Of a DNA stretch of 64,000 bases, positions 11,019 to 21,604 are shown in pieces. Position numbers and translations under genes: made by a program. Every line of letters starts with the position of its first letter. Position 1 is the stretch's first letter. Below the pieces are notes generated by a model. That model worked only from the letters and a program-made list of their open reading frames with translations. It searched no databases and was not told where the DNA came from. Source of the DNA: Litsea cubeba (lineage: Eukaryota; Streptophyta; Magnoliopsida; Laurales; Lauraceae); assembly GCA_012931725.1 (NCBI GenBank), contig CM022949.1:50683897-50747896 (forward strand). The letters are read 5' to 3'.

Positions 11019-12032
11019 AATAATAGTAGTAAATAAAATTCCTATCTTTCGCCAACTGCTGGACTAAATGCCCTCATTTCAGAAGTCGCTGGTTCCATCT
11101 ACATTTAATTAGGAAACTATAATCATTCATAAATCATAAGTAGATAAACAAATATGCATCTACGGAAAAACATTTTTCTTCTTTTTGTTACCTATAGGAA
11201 ATGAAGTCACCATGTTTCTATGATTATCAATATAAAGAGAGAAATGAGCATAATAAGTTTGGAAATCCATGTGGGATCAATCAACTTGTGACCATGGTCT
11301 TTCCTGGTCATGAACTCATTAAATAACAACTTTGTTCCATTATATCTGGGCATCGCTAGTTATTGTTCTCTATGTCTTTAAGTTTCATAGGTCAAATTGT
11401 CCCTTGAGAGGCCCCCAAAATTACAAGAAGTTTTACAGGTGATCTGTCTCATGTTTAACCCTGAAGCAGAAGAAGAACAGAGCATCTAAATCCGAATTGA
11501 AAGAAGAAATTGAAAAAATAAAAAATATTAAACAAAACTCATGGTGTTCTCATCCTCGGCGTGGCAACCCCAAGTCCATGGTTCCCTACCCTTCCACAGG
11601 TATATATGACCATGAACAGAGCATCCAAATTGAAAGAAGGAATTAAATCCACATGTATATATGACCCCAAAACCCATCGTTCATAGTCTTGTACAAGAAA
11701 ACAATGAGATGTTGGGTAGATTTGTTCAAGTGGACGGGTTGACTCTGTCGGCCATAAAACTCATTTCTAAGTCTAGCGTTTTCCTTTTCCTTCCTTTTCA
11801 TGAAAAAAACATTTTATTGTAGAAAAAAAAAAAAGACAACACAGAAAAAACAAACATAAGGATTGTGCTCTTGTTTCATGCATGTTGAGTTGGGCATGTT
11901 TTCTGGTGTGCCATTCATACCCTAAACCCTTTGTCTCTGGCAAATCCGGGATGACCCACTTGGATAAATTGCATCCCATGGCTGATCCCAGAAATCAATG
12001 GTTAATGGTGATTTATAGCCCATTCATTCTAT
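11019..12032. other. No gene seen
   Basis: AT-rich sequence upstream of the FAR1-related pseudogene. It could include the 5' region or an intron of that gene. No open frame of note and no recognised repeat. Confidence 0.4.
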
Positions 12033-13450
12033 GTCAATTTTGATGATCTAGTAGATGTTGTCATTTAATATTGCTCAATCACTTGACTCAATTGATCAAA
12101 TGGTCTTTCATGACCTAAAATGATTTAATTGAATGATTTGTGACGGTTTACCATGACCCATCCCTGTCAATTTGATGATTACTTGGAGTTGACTCAATTG
12201 ATCAAATGGTCACCTATGACCTAAAAGGTTTGGTCTCTTACGAACTAAATATGACAATTCTGATGATATTGTGCATGGATGTGTGTTATGTACCTAACCA
12301 ATACGCCAAAAGCTCTAGGATTAATGGAACACATCAAATTAAGTCTTATAATCATTTTGGACCATAACATACCACCACGCTTTTGCGGCCGGCGTCCTCA
12401 GCGGCTCTCACTCTGGCGGCAGGTAGCTATGGCTCATAATCTGCTCCAGGTAGCCCTCTCCGCGGCGGCTTTCACTATGGCGATGAGTGGCCATTTTTTC
12501 TATTTTTTTAGACGCATCTCATTCTACTCTAGATAGCCCTTTCCGTTACTCGAATTTAAGACGTGGAGGTTGGCTCTGATACCAAATATTATGTACTTAA
12601 CCAATATGTCAAAAGCCCTGAAACTAATGGAACGAGTCAAATTAAATCTTATGACCATTTTGAACTGTAATAATGTGATCTTCCATGATCCATTTACTTT
12701 ATTCAATTCATCAAATGACCCTTTTAGACTAATGACTGAGATCTCTTGATGCTCGTGGTAATGCTTGAGACAGGTCTTACAGGTCTTGATCAAATGCATT
12801 GTCAAGAACCAAAATCGCTTCTCATTTCTTTAAAGAGGTCTCTTATGGCGACCGAGATTGCCCCTTGTGGCTCGAAGTGGTCTCTTACAACCCATAATGC
12901 CAATTTTGATGATCTTATAGATGTTATCCCATGGTCCATTCATTTGACTCATTGAGCAAAATTGGTTCCCCGTGGCCTTATAATATAGTACCTTAATCAG
13001 ATGGAGAGGAACTTGATGCTCCCGTCAGTACTTGAGAAATTTTGATTACATCTCCCATTAAAACTAAAACTAACTTTTAATGTCTCTTGTGGCCTTAACA
13101 ATGCCAATTTGATGATGTTATGGTTGTACATATCTCATTGGGGACCCATTTAACTCTTTTGACTTTCTAGTCATACTCATTAATCTTGAGCATATGGAAA
13201 TGAAGACGCTTGGCCTTTAGCACTCGATCCTTCTATGGTCGAGCCAACCCTTCATGGCGAGGCCTGATCTCTTATAACCCAATAGCCTCTCATGACACCC
13301 ATTCGTCTTTTTTGACCAAATTAGCCTTCTACAACAGAACCAAGCCCTTTGTTTTTTATGGCCTAAAATAGTTCTTTTATGACCAAAGACTTTTAGGACA
13401 CCCTATCCTTTATGACACCTAGCGTCTCATGGCTAGATATTTTATTTCAC
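12033..13450. repeat. Degenerate dispersed repeat region
   Basis: Phrases such as CAATTTTGATGATCT, TAGATGTT and TCAAATGGTC followed by ATGACC recur with drift at about 12035, 12180, 12900 and 13100. The whole stretch looks like an old, internally repetitive element with no intact coding frame. Confidence 0.4.
12284..12676 (-). mobile_element. Possible degenerate TRIM (short terminal direct repeats)
   Basis: About 85 bases at 12284-12369 (TGTTATGTACCTAACC to GGACCATAACA) recur with roughly 80% identity at 12588-12673. Immediately before the second copy is GGCTCTGATACCA, the inverse of the tRNA-iMet primer-binding consensus TGGTATCAGAGCC. This suggests a tiny LTR-type element on the minus strand. 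No clear target duplication. Confidence 0.45.
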
Positions 13451-13596
13451 AATATACATATTTGAATGTACTGTACTGTGATAAGAGGCGGTATTTTTTA
13501 CTGGGCTGTCTAAAGTTTGAATATAGGCTATAACTTTGGCCTGTAGCCTTAGCCCACCTAATTTGGGTACCATAAAAGAAAGCATTGTATAATGTC

Positions 13597-14271
13597 TAGG
13601 GGTGCAAAAAAAAAAATTGAAAAACCGTCTAATCGATGAAACTAAACCGAATGACGGTTAATAACCGTGTTTTATAGTTTCGGTTATGTTTACGGTTATT
13701 AAAATCGAAAAACCATGCTTCACAATTCCATTTCAGTTTTCAGTCTCGACTCCGGTTAACCGTTTTTTCAAAACACACAGTTAACCTAATCGTTACACCC
13801 CAATTTAAAAGAAAAAAGAAGAAGAAGAAGAAGAAAGGAAGTATCATGTAATTTTATAACTTAAATAATCCCTTTTAACTTTTGACTTCTAATCATTGGA
13901 AAAAAAAAAAAAACGAAAGACGAAAAAGTGAAAGATCAAGGATATGTTTGTTGGAAAAATGCACTTTATTATTTCATTTGTCTATGTGAACATTTTAATG
14001 ATACTATAATATTTTAAAATTATATAATTTGTTATCTAGGATATTTCATTTTGACTTTTGAACATGTATTTTGCATTATGATAAAATATATATATATATT
14101 TTAAGTGATAATTAACCGTAATCAAACCGTCTAATACGGTTAACCACGGATCGGTTTTTTAACATCTTTTTAGGATACAGTTACGTTATGGTTTTTAAAA
14201 ACTAAAAAACAGTAAAATACAGTTTGATTAACGGTTTTCTCAAAACATGCAGTTAATCAAACCGACCCCTA
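13597..14271. mobile_element. hAT-type MITE, 675 bp
   Basis: Termini TAGGGGTGCAAA and GACCCCTA are inverted repeats of hAT type. Flanking octamers ATAATGTC (13589-13596) and ATTATGTC (14272-14279) form an 8-bp target duplication with one mismatch. Subterminal ACCGT/ACGGTTA repeats occur at both ends. A short TA tract is inside. No coding capacity. Confidence 0.75.
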
Positions 14272-14443
14272 ATTATGTCCATCATAAAGGACAATTCATT
14301 TCTTAAAGCTCTTGACTAGGATTCCAACTTGTCGACAAATACAAGTACAACTCGACCAGGCTCTTCGAGGAACAATCGGAGGGGTCAAAGCATTACAAAC
14401 CAAAATTTGCGGCCGACAAGTAGAGCACTTGATCGCATAAAGC

Positions 14444-15069
14444 TGTTAGGACAGTGGACCACTACAAACTCCACATTGATATGATATTGTCCACTTTGGG
14501 CCTAAGCCCTCATGGATTTGTTCTTGGGTTCTACCCAAAAGGCCTCATACCAATAGAGTACTTAGTCCAACTTATATGCCCATGATCTTTCCCAATTCTA
14601 GCCGATGTGGGACTTTGGTTGCACATCCCCAACAATCCTCCCCTCAAACAAAGGACCATATCTCTTTGGATATTTTTACCGGGCCTCCCCTCAAACAATC
14701 ATCCATCCGTCCGCTCCATCGAGGAGAGCCAACTCGAGAGCCTCACCACGGATCCACCAATCGTGAGTACTGCGCTTTCCCTTGCGCATCATTGGGGCCT
14801 ACCACCTTTTGTTCGGCATTCGGCAATCTGAGGATTCTCCAGGCTAAGTCTGGGCTTGGGCTCTGATACCACTTGTTAGTTCAGTGGACTACCACAAACT
14901 CCACATTGATATGATATTGTCCACTTTGGGCCTAAGCCCTCATGGATTTGTTCTTGGGTTCTACCCAAAAGGCCTCATCCTCATACAATAGAGTACTTAG
15001 TCCAACTTATATGCCCATAATCTTTCCCAATTCTAGCCGATGTAGGACTTTGGTTGCACATCCCCAACA
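14444..15069 (-). mobile_element. TRIM retrotransposon, 626 bp
   Basis: Two direct repeats, 14444-14634 (191 bp) and 14874-15069 (196 bp), start TGTTAG and end CCCCAACA, giving TG...CA termini. GGCTCTGATACCA just left of the right repeat is the inverse of the tRNA-iMet primer-binding site, and the CT-rich ATCCTCCCCTC just right of the left repeat is the inverse of a polypurine tract. Both place the element on the minus strand. The 239-bp interior has no coding capacity, as expected of terminal-repeat retrotransposons in miniature. No clear target duplication (AAAGC left, GCTTC right). Confidence 0.82.
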
Positions 15070-15580
15070 GCTTCACAGTAATTACTTTGTATTTGAATTG
15101 ATGTAATTATAAATATTCAATTCGATTAACGCGATCCGTGAGTACTTGTTAGCAGAACATATAGTGACCTTATTGGAACCTACCCGGACCCTATATAATC
15201 AATCCAATCTGGTCACCCGCCTCCCCTCCGTCATGGATCTTATGGGTTTTACACTAATTTGAGTGGACTGGACCATTGACTCGAAATAATAAAAGTGAAA
15301 AAAAAAGTACATTCTTTGACCATTAAACTTCAGGATCATAGATCAACAGGCTCTGATGATGGGACTAAATTGAAATGTTAAATATGGACTAATCCCATTT
15401 GTATCTTTTAATCTCCCATGATTGTTAGGCCTCCATGTGGACCCAATAAGCTGTCTTGATAGGTCTCTTGTGGGAGATCCGCATGAGAGCGTGTACACAA
15501 CTATGCTCACATTTTGCAAAGTATTTACATTTTTTAAACTTTATTTTTTTTTAAAACCAAAGCAAAAGCAAAATAATTGT
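15070..15580. other. No gene seen
   Basis: Unremarkable AT-rich intergenic sequence between the TRIM and the P450 upstream region. Confidence 0.4.
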
Positions 15581-15584
15581 ATAC

Positions 15585-15848
15585 AAAACCAAATTCAGGC
15601 ACGTATTTTATGAGCCCATGCTCCACCCATACCAAAATTATACATTCCATTATTGTCCACCATAATTGTTTAACTAGAATATTATCTGTTGGTGAAATTT
15701 TTCCATCAACCAAAATACAAAACCAAATTCATGTACGTTTTTTTATGAGCCCATGCTCCATCCATACCAAAATTAATACATTCCATTATGGTTCACCATA
15801 ATTGTTAACTAGAATATTCTCTGTTGGTGAAACTTTACCATCCATTGT
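15585..15848. repeat. Tandem duplication, two units of about 134 bp
   Basis: The unit starting AAAACCAAATTCA at 15585 recurs at 15719. Both contain GAGCCCATGCTCC, ACATTCCATTAT and CTGTTGGTGAAA. The pair lies 240-500 bp upstream of the P450 TATA box, so it is part of the distal promoter region. Confidence 0.85.
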
Positions 15849-16086
15849 ACATGATATTTCAGCAGAAACTCTGTTCAATTCAAATGATTCCATTTGTTCC
15901 TACTTTTCTACCATTTCCTTTCACACTCAAGGGACCCTCACGCACAAAGAGGCATAAGTGGTTCTCCAATTGGAGATTTCTTTTATTGGGCTGTCTGTTG
16001 CCTAAATCATTAAATCAACCTAATACCGTGTATTAGTAAAATCTAACACTGAACACACCAGTGTTAGTAACAGTCTTCTCTCACAC

Positions 16087-16094
16087 TATAAAAG
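16087..16094 (+). promoter_or_regulatory. TATA box of the P450 gene
   Basis: TATAAAAG, a good plant TATA box, 118 bases upstream of the chosen ATG. A start site about 30 bases downstream would give a 5' leader of roughly 85-90 bases that includes the GA repeat. Inferred from motif and position only. Confidence 0.65.
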
Positions 16095-16152
16095 GAGGCA
16101 GTGAGAGGGTGATTGTAAGCAAGCGACAATACAAGTAGAAGAGTTTGTGATT

Positions 16153-16153
<1 letters not shown>

Positions 16154-16188
<35 letters not shown>
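16154..16188. repeat. (AG)n microsatellite in the P450 5' leader
   Basis: An uninterrupted AG repeat of 35 bases ending 16 bases before the ATG. GA/CT repeats are common in plant 5' leaders; this one is likely length-polymorphic. Confidence 0.9.
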
Positions 16189-16190
<2 letters not shown>

Positions 16191-16204
16191 AGAGAGTGGA
16201 TTGC

Positions 16205-18366
16205 ATGTCTGAAATGTGGTGGTCTTTGATGATCATCTTGGCCTCTTCGGCCTGCATTTATATTTATGTCCTTGTGAGAGAGAGGTCTCACCAACGCAAG
16301 CTTCCCCCGGGTCCCTCCCCCACTCCTATTTTTGGAAACTTCTTCCAACTTGGTAGCAAACCCAACGAGTCAATGGCCGAGCTTGCCAAGAAATATGGCC
16401 CTATAATGACCCTGCGACTCGGTCGCACGCTTGTTGTGGTCGTCTCCTCGGCCACCATGGCTAAAGAAGTCTTTCAAAAGAATGATCAGGCTTGTGCCAG
16501 CCGGCCTTCTGGCGAGGCTATTCGGGTATTTGACTACGATAAATTAACCATGGGATGGACTCCGACCGGTGCTCATTGGCGAAAGATTAGAATGATCTGT
16601 AACACACAGATCTTCAGTTCTAAAAAGCTAAATGCTGATCAAGGCCTTCGCCGGCAGAAGGTCCAGGAGCTTATCGCCTACATACGCAAGAGTTCCCTTA
16701 GGGGACAGGCGGTGAACATTGGCCATGCCACTTTTATTACAGTCATGAATTTACTATCGAGCTCCATCTTTTCCACTGACTTAATTGATATCAATTCTGA
16801 TTCTGGGAAAGAACTGAAAAATGCAGTGCATGGAGTGATGGAGGAGGCTGGGAGACCCAATCTTGCTGACCACTTGCCCATGTTGAGCCTGATAGACCCC
16901 CAAGGCGTGAGGCGGCGCATTACTGCTCATTTCAAAAAGTTGTATGCACTTCTTGATAAATTGGTCGATGAACGCATACAATCTAGAGCATCATCAAAAA
17001 CTTTTGGGCAGAATGATCTTCTAGATGTGCTTCTTGACCACAGTCAAGATCATGCCTCTGAGATCAACAGCCCGCATATTAAACCTCAAATCATGGTAAT
17101 TTTTGGACTTATTCATAAAATTGACTTATTTGATTATTTATTTTGTACTGCATTTAAAGCTATCAAAGGAGTTCACAAGAGCATGTTCTGAAAATCATAT
17201 CAAAATATGAGCTACTAGAATAAGGTAGCAGGTTAATCAGACGGAGGGTACATAATCGAAAGAGCAAAAGGATTGATTCAAGGTGGAGAATACCTGCAAA
17301 AGGTAGTTTAGTGGAGCAAAAGCATGGTAATCAGAAAATTCCAGTCCCGATTACAATCAATCGGTTTCACATTCACCACAAACACAAAATATGGATGAGG
17401 GGTTGGCGTATGAACTTTATCGCTGTTAAGTGATGTTATTGAGCGATGTGAGGACATTTTAGTAAAAAATTATATTCATATATAAACAAGGGACCCGGGT
17501 CGGGCCCGGTATTACCCAACCCCAGTCCTCAATTTTGCAAGCTTGCGAAACATTTGTACAAGCCCTGCCCTCCACTTGCGGGTTTTTGAGGGTCGGGCTA
17601 AGGAAATGCCTTTGCAATGTGAAATTTTGTAAAGAGTATAAATGCTCTCTTTTGGGAAGATATATCCGTTACTTTTGGCTTTTTTATCTTTAATTAGAAC
17701 ATTGTAGTAAATGTACACTTTTAATTAAGTTCCCATCCAAACCATATTATCAACGTACAGGAGTTATTAATGGCTGGAACTGACACAACCTCAGTCAGCT
17801 TAGAATGGATCATGGCAGAGTTGATATGTAACCCAAATATCATGTCAAAGGCTCGATCAGAAATCAAGGATATCGTTGGCTTAGGGCGTGAAGTGGAAGA
17901 ATCTGATATCGCACGACTTCCGTATCTACAAGCCATCATCAAGGAAACACTACGGTTGCATCCAACAGCCCCTCTCCTCCTCCCCCACAAAGCTGAGACC
18001 AGCGTCGAGATTGGAGCTTACGCTGTGCCCAAGAACACACAAGTTATTGTCAATGCATGGGCCATCGGACGAGATCCAAAGATTTGGGAGAATCCTTCTT
18101 TATTTCAACCTGAGAGATTCATGGGCTCCAATGTTGATGTTAAGGGTCAAGATTATGATCTAATACCATTTGGCTCTGGCCGAAGGATTTGTCCTGGGAT
18201 GCCCTTTGCACTTCGGGCATTGCACATAATTCTGGCTTCTCTTCTGCATTCATTTGATTGGAAGCTACCAGATGGGATGACATCAATGGATGTGAACATG
18301 GACTACAAAATAAGATTGAACATGCAGATGGTTACTCCTCTTCTTGCTATTCCTGTAACAGAATAA
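16205..18366 (+). CDS. Cytochrome P450 monooxygenase, CYP71 clan, CYP76/CYP80-like; join(16205..17095,17761..18366)
   Basis: A haem-thiolate monooxygenase of plant secondary metabolism, expected to be anchored in the endoplasmic reticulum and fed electrons by a P450 reductase. The two exons encode 498 residues, normal for the family. Features in order: hydrophobic N-terminal anchor (about 5-24), proline hinge LPPGP (33-37), C-helix WRKIR, I-helix oxygen-binding AGTDTT (302-307), K-helix ETLR (359-362), PERF (414-417) and haem signature FGSGRRICPG (434-443) with the ligand Cys at 441. The single phase-0 intron lies just before ELLMAGTDTT, the usual place in the CYP71 clan. ATG 16205 is chosen because it directly precedes the anchor; ATG 16214 is possible. 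Wording such as VEIGAYAVPKNTQVIVNAWA and LLHSFDWKLPDG fits CYP76, a family acting on monoterpenols and related substrates. CYP80-like alkaloid enzymes are the main alternative, and the substrate cannot be deduced. No lesions seen; it is the only intact host gene here. Confidence 0.95.
17096..17760 (+). other. Intron of the P450 gene, 665 bp
   Basis: Donor ATG|GTAATT and acceptor CGTACAG|GAG, phase 0. AT-rich with a GC-richer block near 17490-17600 (GGGACCCGGGTCGGGCCCGG), which may be an old inserted element. Confidence 0.9.
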
Positions 18367-18509
18367 GCGTTTTTTTTTTTTTTATCTGTTGCTATGTTGG
18401 ATTTATGATTAATGAGTGATACTTTAAACTTGAAGATCCAGAGATTAATCTCTAGGTGTAAGGGTGAAACTAAGGTGCAACATCACTCAACCATAAGTCA
18501 TGTGTTGAT

Positions 18510-18840
18510 AAGAATAAGAGTGGTTTGACTGTATTTTTTCTTTGTAATGTATTGCTATCCTTTTTGCAAGATGTATATATTGAACGTGTTATATTAGATC
18601 AATTGTCCTAAATTTGATGCCCGTAGTAATGTACTGCTATGCTTTTTGTAAGAAATACATATTGAATGTGTTGTACTAGATCAAATGTTTTAAATTTGAT
18701 GCCGTAATAAGAGTGGTTTGACTACGTAATTTTCCTTCATAATGTATTGCTATGCTTTTTGCAAGATAAATATATTGAACGTGTTGTATTAGAACGTGTT
18801 GTATTAGGTCAAATGTACTAAATCTGATGTCAATATATAT
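18510..18840. repeat. Imperfect tandem repeats downstream of the P450
   Basis: Phrases AAGAGTGGTTTGACT, TGTATTGCTATNCTTTTTGCAAGA (approximate), GAACGTGTT and AAATTTGATGCC recur two to three times with drift. The series resumes at about 21632 (GTCCTAGATTTGATGCCC), so the MITE cluster at 18847-21604 landed inside it. Confidence 0.65.
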
Positions 18841-18846
18841 ATATAT

Positions 18847-19218
18847 GAGCAAGGCTCCCCTAAGCTCGAGCTTAGGGAGAAAATTTCGTAAGTTAGTGCT
18901 TGTGGGGCCCACCTTTGGTCCATCCAAATGGACCAAATACATAACCCCCTTAAATTGCACATGTCCACCAACTTTCGGTAAGATCCGAATTTACTGGACC
19001 GTTGGATTGACTATATATCAATCTGAATGGATTGTTGACCATTAAACTCTTTGGCCTATAAGGAGATAATAAAAATTACGGTTGTGGCTGATTTTTTGCA
19101 GGGAGGATAAAGAGTCCTTGAAATCCCCCCATCCCATCCCCATGTGGGTCCCCAAGTGGGCCCCACCACACACTTGAGCTTACCTTATCGTAAGCTTGAG
19201 CTTAGGGGAGCCTTGCTC
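18847..19218. mobile_element. MITE family M, copy 1 (372 bp)
   Basis: Perfect terminal inverted repeats GAGCAAGGCTCCCCTAAGCTC (left) and its inverse at the right end, flanked by TATATATATA, consistent with insertion at TA. The interior contains TTGGTCCATCCAAATGGACC, itself a palindrome. Related copies lie at 19230-21472 (opposite orientation) and 48887-49268. No coding capacity. Confidence 0.88.
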
Positions 19219-19522
19219 TATATATATATGAGGCCAACTCTCCTAAGCTCAAGCTTAGGATAAGGTAAGCTCAAGTGTGTGGTGGGGCCCACCTAGGGAC
19301 ACATATGGGGATGGGAGTGGGTGGGATTTCAAGGACTTCTTGAGATCTTCCTCTCTGCAAAAAATCAGCCCCAACCGTGATTTCTATCATCTCCATATGG
19401 GCCCAAAAGTTTAATGGTCAATAGTCCATTTGGATCGATACATAGTTGATCCAACGGTCCAGTAAATTCGGATTTGACCGAAAGTTGGTGGACATGTGTA
19501 ATTTAGGGGGGGGGGAGGTCAT

Positions 19523-21374
19523 TGTTGAGTGTTAAATATTTTAAATTTTACCCCTCATTAGTCCGGGTTTTATCAGCATCTCATATGCATATCATTTGCT
19601 TTACACAGAGATTTTATTATTATATCACATTAAACGGATTATCTGATTATCATGCATAAATCTGATTATTTATAGTGTATTTTTATGTAATTTCTCTTGT
19701 GTAGGAGGACCCCACGACTACCCCAACCTTCTGGCTAATGTCCTGAGGCATCAAGAAGGGATTTCAATAAAGAAGTTACATGAAGAAATCTTGGTGAAGT
19801 GTTGAAGAATTCCAAAATAAGAGGGTAAGACTTTAACCATAAAAGAAGTCATTTTTTAACACAATGGAGTGATTGGAGTATTGGTTAGAGCTTGGGTTCC
19901 TATGAAATAGGTTATGGGTTCAAACCCCAACAATTATATTTCATGCAACTCTAACCTCTCTACCAATCAAAGCTCATTTCTTTTTTTACATAGAAGACCA
20001 ACCAAAGCTCATTTCTTTTTTTACATAGAAGATATTTCATGCAACTCTAACCTCTCCACCAATCAAAGCTTGAAGGAACATAAAAAGCAAAAAGCACATA
20101 AACTTTTGGAAGGAAAGTTTGTTGCAACTAATCAAATTGAAGGAATCCATGTGAAAACAAAAGAGTCAATCAAAAGCCTTCAAGCTGCAACCAAACAAAT
20201 GGAAGCAATCATTTTGAAAGGAAATGAGCCAATCAAATGTCTTCAATGTTTCAATAAATTAGAATGTTTTTGTAGGGAAAAGGGAGATCTTTAGTAAGTT
20301 AGTCTTTTAGCAATTTTATTTTACATTCTCTATACTTTTAGATTGTAATTAGGAGCTTCTTTGTAACTAATCTAGAGAGAGTGTGTAATTGAAGATCATT
20401 AATGAAGATTTTGAGCTCTTTCTTGATTTTAGTGGCTAAAGCTCTTGGATTGGGCTCTCTTTTTGAAGCGAAGTAATGTGATTCGTTCAATTACATACAT
20501 GGTTTAGTTTAAATTCCGCACTTGTGCCTTGATTGATTAGTAGATTCTAAATCTAATTGTGCTAATCTCTCTCATTTCTCATGCTCTATCTCTATATTTG
20601 ATGCTTGGATAATCTCAATTGATGCTTTGTAGTTGGATTAAGTTCTCTCACCTAGCATACTCTAAAGCCCTTATCTTTGATTTTTTGTAGCTTGATTTTG
20701 ATGATTTATTGTTAGGTAGCCAGATGATGATCTAGGATCTTGGCCTTTTATTTTCTTTTACTTTGATCTTCATTGTTATATCATCCAATCCAATTAGGCA
20801 AGAGATTGCTAATTGAATTGTAGATTTGGGAGTTGAATTAGAACATGCATTGTTTGAATTAATTACATACTTAGTGGATTTTGGATTGCCTAATCTCTTA
20901 TCTTGATTGTTGTTAATTTTAATCCTTCTTTGATTTGTTATTTTCACTTTTAGATTGTTAGATACACATTTCATATAACTTGTTTTAAAATCGTACACAT
21001 TTCATACCACATCTTCGCCTTAAATCTTCTAGTTCCACCACCATTCATCCACAAGTTTAGTGTAGTTTGTTAGATTAACTTAGATCTTGTTAATTTCATA
21101 TTTTAGATTGTTAATTAGAGTATTCTAATTGCTATTTTAGTTTTATTATACATATCATTTACTTTAATTTTATTTTTCAGACATAGTTTATTAGTTTTAA
21201 TTATTCACTTCAATTGTCTATATTAGCTATATCTTAGTTCAATTCTACTTAAATTGGATTCATTGCTTGTTATATCCTCTCTTCGTGGGATCGATAATCC
21301 GGACTCTTTCGTCCTTTACTACTTGACGACACCGTAGTCTTGCGATTAAAAGTTGCACATATAAGTGTCGATTA
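19523..21374. mobile_element. Solo-LTR-like insertion (1852 bp) inside MITE copy 2
   Basis: The interrupted MITE gives a clean view of the target: GTCAT occurs at 19518-19522 and again at 21375-21379, a 5-bp target duplication. The insert begins TGTTGAGTGTTAAAT and ends GTGTCGATTA, so the termini would be TG...TA rather than TG...CA. The right part (CGTGGGATCGATAATCC, TTTACTACTTGACGAC) resembles the 3' end of LTRs of plant Ty3/gypsy elements. No internal region or second LTR is seen, so a solo LTR is the simplest reading. Confidence 0.65.
19868..19935 (+). other. tRNA-like promoter boxes (possible SINE remnant)
   Basis: TTGGTTAGAGCTTGGG resembles an A box, and GGGTTCAAACCCC, about 30 bases downstream, resembles a B box with T-arm pairing. 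No complete cloverleaf can be drawn with confidence, so this is not called a tRNA gene. Confidence 0.35.
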
Positions 21375-21487
21375 GTCATGTGTTTGGTCCATTTGGATGG
21401 ACCAAATATGGGCTCCACAAGCACGAGCTTACGAGATTTTATCCTAAGCTTGAGGTTAGGAGAGTCTTGCACTATATTATATATATA

Positions 21488-21604
21488 GGAGATGCTCCTA
21501 TGAGAGTTTCTCTCACCTTACGATGAGAGCTAAGGTGGGGGCCTTCACATTTAAGTTGTTGGCATTGGACATAAGGTGAGAGATGCTCTCATAGGAGCAC
21601 CTCC
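21488..21604. mobile_element. Small MITE, 117 bp
   Basis: Terminal inverted repeats GGAGATGCTCCTATGAGAG and its near-inverse at the right end, continuing into CTCACCTTA on both arms, with TA-rich flanks. The element could fold almost entirely into a hairpin. Confidence 0.75.

Larger units (their letters stand above)
19230..21472. mobile_element. MITE family M, copy 2, inverted and split by an insertion
   Basis: Starts GAGGCCAACTCTCCTAAGCTC and ends with the matching inverted terminus at 21472. Removing the 1852-bp insertion and its 5-bp duplication leaves about 386 bp, the family size. It lies head to head with copy 1, eleven TA-rich bases away. Confidence 0.82.

Noticed and set aside
16064..16981. 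Minus-strand frames of 66-94 codons over the P450
   Set aside because: Antisense shadows of the P450 exon and of the AG repeat.
19868..19935. tRNA gene
   Set aside because: A-box and B-box-like motifs are present but acceptor and anticodon stems do not pair convincingly.
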